From: Lachnospiraceae bacterium
GTDB lineage: Bacteria > Bacillota_A > Clostridia > Lachnospirales > Lachnospiraceae
Length of the DNA stretch: 21,955 nucleotides
Assembly: GCA_024684065.1 (NCBI GenBank)
Contig: JAIKXO010000100.1
Location: 1-21,955 of the forward strand
Direction: 5' to 3'
Under the pieces are notes generated by a model, which made no database searches, was not told the origin of the DNA, and saw only the letters and a program-made list of their open reading frames with translations. Made by a program: the position numbers and the translations under genes. Positions 14,717 through 21,955 of this stretch are shown one piece after another (the stretch's first letter is position 1; every line of letters begins with the position of its first letter).

Positions 14717-15652
14717 TTAAATCTTTTCTTTCTCTTCCGAAACCGCTCTGTATAGTTCCAGTTCAAAATCCTGGCGGTTTTTCTGATAGATCGTATTGAG
14801 CTGTATGCCCGTAAACAACGATTGCAGCGCCGCCAAAAATGTAAATCCGCATACGATAAGGGTGGGGAATCTTAGAACCAGTCTGGTTTCAAAGTATTCT
14901 ACCAGGATCGGGATAAAAAACGCGACCGATATTATGGCAAGGACTGCCGATATGGCTCCGAAATATTCCATGGGACGATAAGTCCGCATGAGCCTTAATA
15001 TGGTCCTTATCACCTTAAAGCCATCAGAAAATGTGTTAAGCTTTGATTCACTCCCTGACGGCCTGTCCCGGTAATCAATAACGATGTTTTCTATATGCAT
15101 ATTCTTATCGACCGCATGAATGGTCATTTCGGTCTCGATCTCAAAACTTCTTGACAGAACAGGAAAGGTCTTTACAAACCTGTAGCTGAAAGCACGGTAT
15201 CCCGTCATGATATCCTTAATATCCGTGTCAAACAGGATATTGATGAGCTTTTTTACTAAAGCATTCCCGAAATTATGAAAAGCTCTTTTATTCTCGGAGT
15301 AATATGTTGATGAAAGCCGGTCTCCCACAACCATATCGGCCTTCTTTTCAAGCACCAGATCCGCCATTTCGGAAGCGTTCCCCGCAGGATAGGTATCGTC
15401 ACCGTCAACCATGATATAGCACTGCGCATCTATCTCGGAGAACATCCTCCTTATAACGTTCCCCTTACCCTGCTGGTATTCATGCCTGACTATCGCCCCT
15501 GCTTCCTTTGCAAGCTCTCCGGTACCGTCAGTGGAATTATTGTCATAGACATAGATCTTCGCCTCCGGAAGCGCCGTCTTAAAATCAGAGACCACCTTAT
15601 ATACTGTTTTGCTTTCATTGAAACATGGGATCAAAACCGCTATCCTGTCCAT
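14717..15652 (-). CDS. Glycosyltransferase family 2, DPM1/GtrB-like with two C-terminal membrane segments
   Basis: A 311-residue protein from the ATG at 15652, chosen because GAGGA lies 5 nt upstream; a longer in-frame reading to 15724 would run into a dispersed repeat. The GT-A domain has AVLIPCFNESKTV, DNNSTDGTGELA, MVDGDDTYP (Asp83, Asp85) and the MTGYRAFS stretch typical of dolichyl/undecaprenyl-phosphate sugar synthases. Two hydrophobic segments (about 220-242 and 250-275) anchor it. Members transfer a sugar from a nucleotide donor to a polyprenyl phosphate. That substrate links it by logic to ispD (precursor supply) and to the GtrA-like protein at 295, the usual partner type. The sugar is not known. 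Confidence 0.87.
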   Translation of the reverse strand: MDRIAVLIPCFNESKTVYKVVSDFKTALPEAKIYVYDNNSTDGTGELAKEAGAIVRHEYQQGKGNVIRRMFSEIDAQCYIMVDGDDTYPAGNASEMADLVLEKKADMVVGDRLSSTYYSENKRAFHNFGNALVKKLINILFDTDIKDIMTGYRAFSYRFVKTFPVLSRSFEIETEMTIHAVDKNMHIENIVIDYRDRPSGSESKLNTFSDGFKVIRTILRLMRTYRPMEYFGAISAVLAIISVAFFIPILVEYFETRLVLRFPTLIVCGFTFLAALQSLFTGIQLNTIYQKNRQDFELELYRAVSEEKEKI

Positions 15653-15661
15653 ACGTATCCT

Positions 15662-15783
15662 CACTGCACCGATCTGCACAGCAAATCGCGTGCTCAGGCA
15701 TAAACGAAGCTTATGCCGTTCCAATTCGGCATTTTCTTTAGCAAATATCGAATAAGTCCGGGCTGTTTACAGAACGGATCATT
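15662..15783 (-). repeat. Dispersed multi-hairpin repeat, copy B (122 nt)
   Basis: It aligns along its whole length with copy C (20726-20849), differing by one single-base gap and scattered substitutions. On the minus strand it starts AATGATCCG and ends GGTGCAGTG. It holds a stem GGCATAAGC-TTC-GTTTATGCC, a shared TGCCGAATTGGAACGGCA pairing, and CGATTTGC-TGT-GCAGATCG. Several differences from copy C keep base pairing through G-T pairs. It fills the gap between tsaD and the GT2 gene, ending at that gene's ribosome binding site. Confidence 0.8.
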
Positions 15784-15843
15784 TTCTTTTGAAAAAAGAA
15801 TTTATGGATCAATCCGCAGATAATCTGCAGCCGGCTGACAAGC

Positions 15844-16881
15844 TTAACCTCCAAGCCTGAGATTCGGCACGGCATTAAGATCAAATCCGGAACGTACTCC
15901 CCTTAAATAACTGTAATATCCGGAACAGGCGATCATAGCGGCATTATCGGTGCAGTATACCGGTGAAGGACAGTAAAATTCTATTCCTTCCCTGTCGCAT
16001 GCCTCCTTCATTGAGGTACGCAATGCGGAGTTTGAAGCAACGCCTCCCGCTAAAGCCAGCTTCTTCTCATTCCTTTCTTTTGATGCCGCGATCGAATGTT
16101 CTACAAGCACATCCACGACTGCTTTCTGGAATGATGCCGCCACATCCGGCACGGAGATCTCTTCCCCCTTCATCTCAGCACTGTTCAGATAGTTCAATAC
16201 GGCTGATTTAAGCCCTGAAAAACTGAAATCATATATCGAATCCGAAACCTTCGCTCTCGGGAAGAAAACCGCGCACGGATCCCCTTCCCTTGCCTTCATA
16301 TCTATCTTGGGACCGCCCGGGTAACCCAGTCCCAAAGCTCTCGCCGCCTTGTCAAACGCTTCTCCCGCGGCATCGTCCCTGGTCCGCCCAAGCACCTCAT
16401 ATGATCCATAATCCGAGACATTGACAAGATGGGTATGTCCCCCGGAAACAACAAGTGACATAAACGGAGGTTCAAGCTCTTTATGCTCCAAATAATTTGC
16501 GCAAATATGACCTTCTATGTGATGGACTCCGACAAGGGGAAGACCTGAAGCAAAGGAAAGCGATTTGGCAAAAGAAACTCCGACAAGCAGGGCTCCGACA
16601 AGTCCCGGACCATAAGTCACCGCGACAGCATCAATATCCTTAAGCCCCACATCAGCATCAAGCAGGGCTTTTTCAGTAACCTGACTTATTTTTTCTATAT
16701 GTTTTCTCGATGCTATTTCCGGGACCACTCCCCCGTATATGGTATGAAAATCTATCTGTGAATATATTACATTTGAGAGTACTTCCCTTCCGTTTTTCAC
16801 TACCGACGCGGCAGTTTCATCACAGGAGGTCTCTACCCCCAAAACAATAATATCGTCTTTATCCCTGATCACCCTGGTCAT
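15844..16881 (-). CDS. tsaD: tRNA N6-threonylcarbamoyladenosine synthase subunit TsaD
   Basis: A 345-residue TsaD, normal length. With TsaB and TsaE it transfers the threonylcarbamoyl group from threonylcarbamoyl-AMP to A37 of ANN-decoding tRNAs (t6A). The ASKHA ATPase core shows [22 protein letters not shown], the metal ligands His121 and His125 in [34 protein letters not shown] and the late AGGVASN and CTDNAAMIA motifs. The ATG at 16881 follows GGAGG with almost no spacing and overlaps the upstream gene by 23 nt; a GTG at 16872 has better spacing (9 nt) and could be the true start. The partners tsaB and tsaE are on the same strand 1.6-4.4 kb upstream. tsaC is not in the window. Confidence 0.95.
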   Translation of the reverse strand: MTRVIRDKDDIIVLGVETSCDETAASVVKNGREVLSNVIYSQIDFHTIYGGVVPEIASRKHIEKISQVTEKALLDADVGLKDIDAVAVTYGPGLVGALLVGVSFAKSLSFASGLPLVGVHHIEGHICANYLEHKELEPPFMSLVVSGGHTHLVNVSDYGSYEVLGRTRDDAAGEAFDKAARALGLGYPGGPKIDMKAREGDPCAVFFPRAKVSDSIYDFSFSGLKSAVLNYLNSAEMKGEEISVPDVAASFQKAVVDVLVEHSIAASKERNEKKLALAGGVASNSALRTSMKEACDREGIEFYCPSPVYCTDNAAMIACSGYYSYLRGVRSGFDLNAVPNLRLGG

Positions 16882-17455
16882 CCTCCGAAACGAGATCCCA
16901 GCCGACTATCCTCCAGTGCCCTTCAAAGTCCTTTCTCAAAAGATACTTCTCATGCACGGGAACTATCGTTGTACCTATCTTCATGGAATAATAACAGCTC
17001 AGCCTTGCCCATTCATATCCATCAAAGCTGTCGTACTCCACATCGGCGGCAGAAGCTATGGAATAACTTGATATTGACCTGCCTTCCGCCTTATATCTTT
17101 CAATATCCTGTTTTAAAGACTGAAGGAACTGTTCGTCAGTCTGGTTCTGCACAAGCTCATAATCCAAAAGCTCCCTTGACTTCAGCGCAAGCTCGTCAAG
17201 TTCATCCTCGGTGTAGGTCTCCCCGTAAAAGCACCGCGTATATTCGCTGTACAGCTTCACTACCTCCTTTGGAGTCGGAGGATATGAAGTGTTCAGATTT
17301 CTTGACAAAAGCTGCTCGACCACGCTCATCTTAACACCGTCATCTATATTCTTCGGACGTCTGTTTGCCAGAAGGGCAAAAGCCCCGACAATGAGCGCAC
17401 AAAGAACACCCAGTATGATTATCTTTTTCACATTGGTGCTCCCGGCTTTTACCAT
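16859..17455 (-). CDS. Hypothetical membrane-anchored protein
   Basis: I do not recognise this 198-residue protein with certainty. Residues 1-10 are basic and 11-30 form one membrane segment ([20 protein letters not shown]), so the rest is probably outside the cell. The outer part has a helical, acidic middle (about 60-115) and ends in beta-rich sequence with [18 protein letters not shown], which suggests an NTF2-like or Cystatin-like fold (weak inference). The ribosome binding site is weak (AAGGA, 11 nt). It overlaps tsaD by 23 nt, so the pair is probably co-transcribed, but no link to t6A synthesis is evident. An uncharacterised Lachnospiraceae family is the likely home. Confidence 0.75.
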   Translation of the reverse strand: MVKAGSTNVKKIIILGVLCALIVGAFALLANRRPKNIDDGVKMSVVEQLLSRNLNTSYPPTPKEVVKLYSEYTRCFYGETYTEDELDELALKSRELLDYELVQNQTDEQFLQSLKQDIERYKAEGRSISSYSIASAADVEYDSFDGYEWARLSCYYSMKIGTTIVPVHEKYLLRKDFEGHWRIVGWDLVSEDDQGDQG

Positions 17456-17524
17456 AATGATTACTATCCTTACAATAATACTTTTGTATAAATATTCAGG
17501 ATCCGAAAAGAGCGCTCTGCATTT

Positions 17525-17565
17525 TCGGAAATAACAGGCTTATTAAGCAAAACCTGTCTGCATGA
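17525..17565 (-). terminator. Possible terminator or hairpins after rnz
   Basis: On the minus strand, just past the rnz stop, ACAGG pairs with CCTGT around an inner GCTTA-A-TAAGC, followed by the modestly T-rich TATTTCC. A second stem CCGAAAA...TTTTCGG lies just beyond, near 17502-17527. Together they may end or weaken transcription before the small membrane-anchored protein gene. There is no strong U-tract. Confidence 0.4.
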
Positions 17566-17567
17566 TC

Positions 17568-18479
17568 TTATTCCTCTGTAAACTTTAATGTTACGGATCT
17601 TCCGTCCTTAGCCGCTATAGTATTACCGAATATCCTTCTTGCATCGTTTTCGTAATTCTTCGGATAGGCAAGGGAGGGTGAATAATGAGTAAGCCAGAGC
17701 TCCTTTACCTCCGCCCTTTTTGCAAGGTCCGCCGCTTCATAAAAGGTCATGTGCTTATGTTCTTTTGCCTTATCCTCCGAATCCGGTTCGCCATACATCC
17801 CTTCGCAGATAAACAGATCCGAACCTGCTGCGTTTTGCACTATGGAATCGACCGGCCTGGTATCCGTACAGTAGGTAAGCTTGATGCCCTTTCTCTCAGG
17901 CCCTAAAACCATATCCGGGGTATATGTTCTTCCCTCCGAATCTATAGTCTCCCCTTTTTGCAGCCTGCTCCACAGCTTTAACGGTATATCAAGGCTTTTT
18001 GCCCTCTCTGCATCGAATCTGCCTGCCCTCTTTATTTCCATCGAATAACCATAGCAGGTCACGTTATGACTTACCTTAAACGCGGTCAGGCAAAATCCTT
18101 CAAAAGCAACTGTCTCCGGATTATCCCTGAGCTCATGATAAACGATATCGAAAGGCAGTTCGGGACAGATCACCCTGAGCGCCTCCACAACCCTTTTAAG
18201 CCCCTTCGGGCCTATCATGGTAACTGGCTTTGACCGCTCCGCATTGCCCATCGATAATAAAAGTCCCGGCAACCCGCTTATATGGTCCGCATGGTAATGG
18301 GTAAAGCAGATAACATCTATGGGATTAGCGCTCCATCCCTTCTTTCGCATTGCTATCTGCGTACCTTCGCCGCAGTCTATCAAAATGCTTGCGCCGTTAT
18401 ATCTAAGCATCAGGGATGTAAGCCACCTGTACGGAAGCGGCATCATTCCGCCGGTTCCAAGCAAACATACATCTAACAT
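17568..18479 (-). CDS. rnz: Ribonuclease Z (tRNA 3' processing endonuclease)
   Basis: A 303-residue short-form tRNase Z of the metallo-beta-lactamase fold. It cleaves the 3' trailer from pre-tRNA. GTGGMMPLPYRWLTS is the N-terminal substrate segment. FTHYHADHISGLPGLL gives zinc ligands His61, His63, Asp65 and His66. Further ligands are in KVSHNVTCYGY, TYCTDTRP and the final LTHYSPS. A flexible-arm region typical of RNase Z lies in the centre (about 145-200). CAGGAG precedes the ATG by about 9 nt. It sits among t6A genes, so this part of the operon is devoted to tRNA maturation. Confidence 0.93.
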   Translation of the reverse strand: MLDVCLLGTGGMMPLPYRWLTSLMLRYNGASILIDCGEGTQIAMRKKGWSANPIDVICFTHYHADHISGLPGLLLSMGNAERSKPVTMIGPKGLKRVVEALRVICPELPFDIVYHELRDNPETVAFEGFCLTAFKVSHNVTCYGYSMEIKRAGRFDAERAKSLDIPLKLWSRLQKGETIDSEGRTYTPDMVLGPERKGIKLTYCTDTRPVDSIVQNAAGSDLFICEGMYGEPDSEDKAKEHKHMTFYEAADLAKRAEVKELWLTHYSPSLAYPKNYENDARRIFGNTIAAKDGRSVTLKFTEE

Positions 18480-18482
18480 AAA

Positions 18483-18516
18483 AAATCGCTCCTGATGAAA
18501 TGATGATCACGGTAGA
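18483..18516 (-). other. Small hairpin between tsaB-rimI and rnz
   Basis: The gap between the stop of the tsaB-rimI gene and rnz contains ATGATC-TACC-GTGATCAT on the minus strand, a short stem with no T-run, followed directly by the rnz ribosome binding site. It may modulate rnz translation; nothing stronger can be said. Confidence 0.3.
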
Positions 18517-19725
18517 TCATTCCCGTTTCCAGAAGATCAGGGCATTCTCTCTGGGCTTTTCATAAAAATCCTTCCGTTCCCCTTCAACTTTAAAGCCCGC
18601 GCCCTCGTAGAGCTTTATAGCGCTGACATTACTCTTTCTGACTTCTAAGGTAAACTGCCTGCCTCCAAGTCTTCTTCCCTCATTAAGCACCGATCTTAAA
18701 AGCCGTTTTCCATAGCCCCTTCCCCGGAAACCTTCTTTAACAACAACATTTGTGATCTCTATGTCTCCTGCGATCTCCCTTATGCCGGCCCCGCCAATGA
18801 TCACCCCATCCTTCTCGATCACAAGATAGGACATATTATCTCTTTCTATCATCTCGAGGAAGTCTTTTTTTCTCCACGGCATCGAGAAGGTCTCCTCCTC
18901 GATCCCTGAGACCTGGTCAGCGTCATTTTCAGTCATCCGCCTGATCACAATGAGGTCTTCTTTATTATTATCAAAAAGTGACTTCCCCGTATCCTTTTGG
19001 GACGATTCCTTCAGCTCCCTCTCCGCCTGTGACAACCGCAGATATTCAGGTCTATGCTCTTTTCCTGTCTCATACCTGCCCATTTTATAATATATGGCGG
19101 CAAGGGCTCCCAAAGCTGCGGCACGCTGTCTCTGCATAAAGGGAGGGGCTATCTGAAACGGCTGATCAAGCCTGCTTCGGATCGCCTCTTCATACACAGG
19201 AACACCATCTCCAAGAAACAGTATCTTTTGATCACAACCGGTTAAAGTAAGCTTTTTTATCAGCTCGTCTATTCCTAACGGACACTGGGGCATTATTACC
19301 TTAAGCTCCCCGTACTCCTCAATAAAACCATACTTTTCATTAAAAGCATAGATACCCGTATAAACCTGGTCTCTTCTCGCGTCCATTACAGGACACACGA
19401 TCCCCTCATAACCCCAGGCATTCATTGCCAGCGCATCTACGGTCGGAACCGGTATAACCGGCTTATTCAGGGCAAAGGCAAGTCCCTTTACGGTCGCAGA
19501 GCCTATTCTGAGCCCCGTAAACGAGCCGGGCCCTTTTGAAACGGCGATCGCATCTACAGAAGACAGATCAAGCTCTGTCATCCTGCAGATCTCCGCTATC
19601 ATCGGAAGCAGGGTCTGCGAATGTGTCTTTTTATGATTGACCGTATATTCGGCTGTCATGACAGAATCCTCTATGATCGCGGCGCTTGCCACAAGCCCTG
19701 AGGATTCAACCGCAAGTATCTTCAT
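18517..19725 (-). CDS. tsaB-rimI: TsaB-RimI fusion (t6A dimerisation subunit plus N-terminal acetyltransferase)
   Basis: A 402-residue two-domain protein. Residues 1 to about 235 are TsaB, the inactive TsaD-like partner: MKILAVESSG, SKGPGSFTGLRIGSATVKGLA and PVMDARRDQVYTGIY. Residues about 236-256 are a polar linker. Residues about 257-402 are a GNAT acetyltransferase of the RimI type: EEETFSMPWRKKDF, the acetyl-CoA loop RGRGYGKRLL (334-343) and LEVRKSNVSAIKLYEGAGF. In E. coli, RimI acetylates ribosomal protein S18, and tsaB and rimI are separate genes. Fusions of these two are known from other Clostridia. It overlaps tsaE by 20 nt and precedes rnz, consistent with one operon. Confidence 0.93.
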   Translation of the reverse strand: MKILAVESSGLVASAAIIEDSVMTAEYTVNHKKTHSQTLLPMIAEICRMTELDLSSVDAIAVSKGPGSFTGLRIGSATVKGLAFALNKPVIPVPTVDALAMNAWGYEGIVCPVMDARRDQVYTGIYAFNEKYGFIEEYGELKVIMPQCPLGIDELIKKLTLTGCDQKILFLGDGVPVYEEAIRSRLDQPFQIAPPFMQRQRAAALGALAAIYYKMGRYETGKEHRPEYLRLSQAERELKESSQKDTGKSLFDNNKEDLIVIRRMTENDADQVSGIEEETFSMPWRKKDFLEMIERDNMSYLVIEKDGVIIGGAGIREIAGDIEITNVVVKEGFRGRGYGKRLLRSVLNEGRRLGGRQFTLEVRKSNVSAIKLYEGAGFKVEGERKDFYEKPRENALIFWKRE

Positions 19726-20212
19726 CTGATTTCCTGAACACCCTTATCCGTCTGTAATCCGTTCCCTTTTTTAGATCTTTCTCTATCCTGATCACCACCG
19801 TATCTTCGGGCAGAAGCTCATATACCATATCGGCCCATTCCACAAGGGATACCCCCTCACCAAAGATATACTCCCAAAATCCGGTTTCCTCTAACTCATC
19901 AGGATCCTCAAGCCTGTATACATCAAAATGGTATAAAGGAAGCCTTCCGTCTTCATAGATACTCAGTATGGTAAACGTCGGGCTGTTTACATATTCGCTT
20001 ATACCAAGACCCTGTGCAAAGCCCTGCGCAAACACCGTCTTTCCCGCGCCGAGATCTCCGATAAGAGCATATACACCGCCTTTTACGGCCCGGCTGCCAA
20101 GTTCCTTCGCAAATTCAGCAGTCTCAAGGCTTTTATTGGTTTCCTTTTCCAGAGGCCTGAACGCAGCTGCGGGGATAACTGCCTGAGACTTTTCATTATC
20201 TTCTGTCATCAT
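19706..20212 (-). CDS. tsaE: tRNA threonylcarbamoyladenosine biosynthesis ATPase TsaE
   Basis: A 168-residue P-loop ATPase. It supports the TsaB-TsaD complex in t6A synthesis. IGDLGAGKT (Walker A, residues 51-59) is followed by the family-specific SPTFTILSIYE, HFDVYRLEDPDELEE, and LVEWADMV. The N-terminal 20 residues are a non-conserved extension. The start is one of two adjacent ATGs (20212 or 20209). The first overlaps the stop of the YcxB-like gene, and no clear ribosome binding site is visible, so translation is probably coupled. The 3' end overlaps tsaB-rimI by 20 nt. Confidence 0.94.
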   Translation of the reverse strand: MMTEDNEKSQAVIPAAAFRPLEKETNKSLETAEFAKELGSRAVKGGVYALIGDLGAGKTVFAQGFAQGLGISEYVNSPTFTILSIYEDGRLPLYHFDVYRLEDPDELEETGFWEYIFGEGVSLVEWADMVYELLPEDTVVIRIEKDLKKGTDYRRIRVFRKSDEDTCG

Positions 20213-20685
20213 AGCTTGATGTTTACCTTTTTAGGATCTACATGGGAAGAGATCATCTGTACCACGGAAAGCTTCAGGTCGCCCAGATCTTCTAAAGGAA
20301 ACAGGCTTGCACGGATCTTATTTGTATAAAGAATTATATTTTTCCTGGTGGATACAACCTTAGCCACAGCCTCCCAGGGAGCCGAATCGGATTGCTCGCA
20401 GACAGTTATCTCTATGCCTTCGTCGGAAAGCCTGTAATGCTGGGGCTGATTGAATGCGGGCGACAGCATCTGCTTCTTTGCCTGCATGTACAAGGCAACG
20501 GGGAGATAAAAAACTATGACCACGCCGGCTATCAGGTAAATAACCTTATAGGAAAGAAAAAAACCGACTATCAGCAGAAAGCCGACCAATTCGCCAAGGA
20601 TTCCGGAAAAACTCGTAAAAATCTGGTAAAGCATATAATCATATAATTTGGAAACTGTCATATTGACATCAAATTCCACACTCAT
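20209..20685 (-). CDS. YcxB-like membrane protein
   Basis: A 158-residue protein from the ATG at 20685 (MSVEFDVNMTVSKLYDYMLY). Two adjacent membrane segments lie at about residues 32-50 and 54-70. The C-terminal cytoplasmic part (about 85-158) matches the YcxB pattern: YRLSDEGIEI, the SAPWEAVAKVVSTRKNIILY stretch and a closing LF-PLEDL region. Function is unknown for the family. An upstream in-frame ATG at 20733 starts inside dispersed repeat copy C and is rejected. The ribosome binding site is poor (GGGGGCG about 9 nt upstream). It overlaps tsaE by 4 nt, so it may be the first gene of the t6A operon. Confidence 0.78.
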   Translation of the reverse strand: MSVEFDVNMTVSKLYDYMLYQIFTSFSGILGELVGFLLIVGFFLSYKVIYLIAGVVIVFYLPVALYMQAKKQMLSPAFNQPQHYRLSDEGIEITVCEQSDSAPWEAVAKVVSTRKNIILYTNKIRASLFPLEDLGDLKLSVVQMISSHVDPKKVNIKL

Positions 20686-20725
20686 CCCAATACGCCCCCG
20701 AAAGACAGATTTACAACGGTAACCG

Positions 20726-20849
20726 CACTGCATCGGTTTTCAAAGCAGATCGTGTACTTAGACATAAACTTCAGTTTATGCCGTATCAATTCGGCATTTG
20801 CTTTAGCAAATGTCGAATAAGTCCGGTCTGTTTTTCAGACCGGATCATT
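20726..20849 (-). repeat. Dispersed multi-hairpin repeat, copy C (124 nt)
   Basis: On the minus strand it runs AATGATCCGG to ATGCAGTG and contains successive hairpins: CCGGTCTG-AAAAA-CAGACCGG, CATTTGC-TAAA-GCAAATG, and GGCATAAAC-TGAA-GTTTATGTC (with one G-T pair), plus the alternative pairing TGCCGAATTGATACGGCA. It lies between ribU and the YcxB-like gene, in the same orientation relative to transcription as copies A and B. There are no target-site duplications I can define and no coding capacity, so it is a MITE- or REP-like element by form. Confidence 0.8.
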
Positions 20850-20902
20850 ACCGCATGATACCTATCATATAATAATACCATATCTTCCCATGAGATACAA
20901 TT

Positions 20903-21535
20903 TTAAGATTGTGTCCGGGTCCCTTTTATGATAGGGGAAATACGTTTATAGATAAGAAGTGTGATAAGCACGCTTACCATGCCCTTCACGAAGGTAAATG
21001 GCGCATTAAACATAAGAAGGCATTTAAGAAGAGAATCAGCCCTGGGATTTATAGCCTGATACATGGAAAGGATAGCATCTATCGGCATAAACCTGGTATA
21101 TGCCGGATATACTATATAATAATTGGACGGCACACTGATCACTGCCATTACAAGAGCTCCGATGAAAGAACCGATGACCGCGGTACTTTTACTCTTTCTC
21201 TTTGAATAGATCAATCCCGCAGTGCATACAAACGAAGCTCCCAGAATAAAATTTGACAACTCCCCTACTCCCCCGGTCTGCGAAACAAATAGATGAAGCA
21301 GGTTTTTGATCAGGCATATCGCAACCCCATACAATGGTCCCATGGCAAACGCTCCTATAAGAGCGGGAAGCTCCGAGATATCCATCTTTATAAAGGAAGG
21401 CATAAGCGGGATATTAAAATCAAAAAACATAAGTATAAAGGCCAAAGCGGAAAGCATCGCGGTAACAGTCATATACCTGATATTTAAAGCCGTACGCGGT
21501 CCTCCGTTTTTCCCGTTTGAATTTTCAGCGCTCAT
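20903..21535 (-). CDS. ribU: Riboflavin transporter, ECF substrate-specificity component (RibU-like)
   Basis: A 210-residue protein from the ATG at 21535, which has an AGAGAGG ribosome binding site 6 nt upstream. An in-frame start at 21595 would lie inside the promoter. It has about six membrane segments from residue 20 onward. MDISELPALIGAFAMGPLYG and LIKNLLHLF are hallmarks of the riboflavin-binding S component, and SNYYIVYPAYTRFMP follows in the middle. It would bind riboflavin outside and use a shared ECF energising module encoded elsewhere. No FMN riboswitch is visible upstream. The gene is followed by repeat copy C and then the YcxB-like gene. Confidence 0.9.
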   Translation of the reverse strand: MSAENSNGKNGGPRTALNIRYMTVTAMLSALAFILMFFDFNIPLMPSFIKMDISELPALIGAFAMGPLYGVAICLIKNLLHLFVSQTGGVGELSNFILGASFVCTAGLIYSKRKSKSTAVIGSFIGALVMAVISVPSNYYIVYPAYTRFMPIDAILSMYQAINPRADSLLKCLLMFNAPFTFVKGMVSVLITLLIYKRISPIIKGTRTQS

Positions 21536-21581
21536 ACAATACCTCTCTTTCAAATTCAAAATATACTGCCATGCGTCCGAG

Positions 21582-21608
21582 TTTATATAAAACAATATTT
21601 TTTGTCAA
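21582..21608 (-). promoter_or_regulatory. Promoter of ribU
   Basis: On the minus strand TTGACA (21603-21608) is followed by TATAAA (21582-21587) with 15-nt spacing, or by TAAACT with 17-nt spacing. The start of transcription would be near 21575, about 40 nt before the ribU ATG, leaving little room for a riboswitch. Confidence 0.55.
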
Positions 21609-21715
21609 GCCTGCAGACACGTATCGGAATTCCCCGGTCAAACGCACAGATATATTTACCTGTTATGGTCTCGTACCGGTTAAGTATAATAATTGTATCG
21701 ATTGTTTTGCAAGTC

Positions 21716-21744
21716 TTGTTTGAACATCTTAAATATTATATAAT
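21716..21744 (+). promoter_or_regulatory. Promoter of the CDP-alcohol phosphatidyltransferase-like gene
   Basis: A perfect -10 TATAAT (21739-21744) lies 17 nt after TTGTTT (21716-21721), a partial -35. The transcript would start about 80 nt ahead of the ATG at 21831. The promoter diverges from the ribU promoter across about 110 bp of AT-rich DNA. Confidence 0.5.
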
Positions 21745-21830
21745 AACAGCTGTCAAAAGTGTACGGATTATTTCATCATGTTTATCGGAGATCATACTAA
21801 TACCGCCATCCACTAAAGGAGAATCTGAAA

Positions 21831-21955
21831 ATGGAAAAGAAGCCTTTAGGCTATTACGATTATACGGTCATACTTACTTATTGCGCCATGCTCTTTGGTT
21901 TTTCCGGGGTCATGCTTTCTATTGAAGGCCGGTTCTGGAAAGCCATTGTCTGTCT
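21831..21955 (+). CDS. Probable CDP-alcohol phosphatidyltransferase (phosphatidylserine synthase-like), 5' end only
   Basis: The gene runs off the right edge after 41 codons. AAGGAG (21816-21821) precedes the ATG by 9 nt. The visible sequence MEKKPLGYYDYTVILTYCAM and the following hydrophobic residues resemble the first membrane segment of Clostridia CDP-alcohol phosphatidyltransferase (PssA-like) proteins, in which a 'YDYTVILTY' opening is common. The catalytic DGxxAR motif would lie beyond the window, so the call is a family guess. If right, it makes an acidic phospholipid precursor at the membrane. Confidence 0.6.
   Translation, partial: MEKKPLGYYDYTVILTYCAMLFGFSGVMLSIEGRFWKAIVC

Noticed and set aside
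15653..15724. 24-residue N-terminal extension of the GT2 gene
   Set aside because: It comes from repeat copy B, and a good ribosome binding site precedes the start at 15652.
21536..21830. FMN riboswitch upstream of ribU
   Set aside because: I looked for the conserved FMN aptamer blocks on the minus strand and found none; the predicted leader is only about 40 nt.

Overview
The window looks like chromosome from a Gram-positive, low-to-moderate GC member of the Clostridia, most likely Lachnospiraceae. This placement is inferred from protein flavour (a TsaB-RimI fusion, a YcxB-like protein, an ECF-type riboflavin transporter, an excisionase-like helix-turn-helix domain), strong GGAGG-type ribosome binding sites and mostly tight operons. 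No database search was possible. I see no rRNA, tRNA, CRISPR array, transposase or integrase.

Region 1 (about 1-10120, all + strand) is the end of a cell-surface polysaccharide locus. In order it holds the tail of a membrane protein (possibly GT87-like), a GtrA-like membrane protein, a secreted SGNH/sialate-O-acetylesterase-type lipoprotein, a DPM1-like GT2, a flippase-like LPG-synthase-TM protein, a protein with an aminoglycoside-phosphotransferase-like kinase domain, a tandem GT2 with a degenerate second domain, a WbbL-like GT2, a polyprenyl-phosphate sugar-1-phosphate transferase (initiating enzyme) and a rhamnosyltransferase-like GT2. Together they would start a glycan on undecaprenyl phosphate, extend it, and probably modify or trim it outside the cell. 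The locus ends at a 34-nt perfect palindrome between convergent genes.

Region 2 (about 10217-13530, - strand) is an amino-sugar operon: glmM, a stand-alone GlmU-C-like left-handed beta-helix protein, and nagB. The glmM frame is open upstream into a complete small helix-turn-helix domain with its own ribosome binding site, while GlmM keeps a strong internal ribosome binding site. A sigma-A promoter just upstream is overlapped by an array of TRTCAAG-type half-sites. A long HTH-GlmM and a short GlmM from one frame, with a possible self-regulating operator, is the most interesting signal in the window.

Region 3 (about 13336-13957) is a 620-bp gap with that promoter/operator, an intrinsic terminator, and a compact structured segment closed by a 10-bp inverted repeat (possible RNA element).

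Region 4 (about 13958-21535, - strand) carries ispD, a DPM1/GtrB-like GT2, tsaD, a small membrane-anchored protein, rnz, a tsaB-rimI fusion, tsaE, a YcxB-like gene and ribU: isoprenoid precursor synthesis, tRNA t6A modification and 3' processing, and riboflavin uptake. Three gaps here carry copies of one multi-hairpin dispersed repeat (two of about 123 nt, one 40-nt fragment), always in the same orientation relative to the downstream gene. The window ends with the divergent 5' end of a probable CDP-alcohol phosphatidyltransferase gene.
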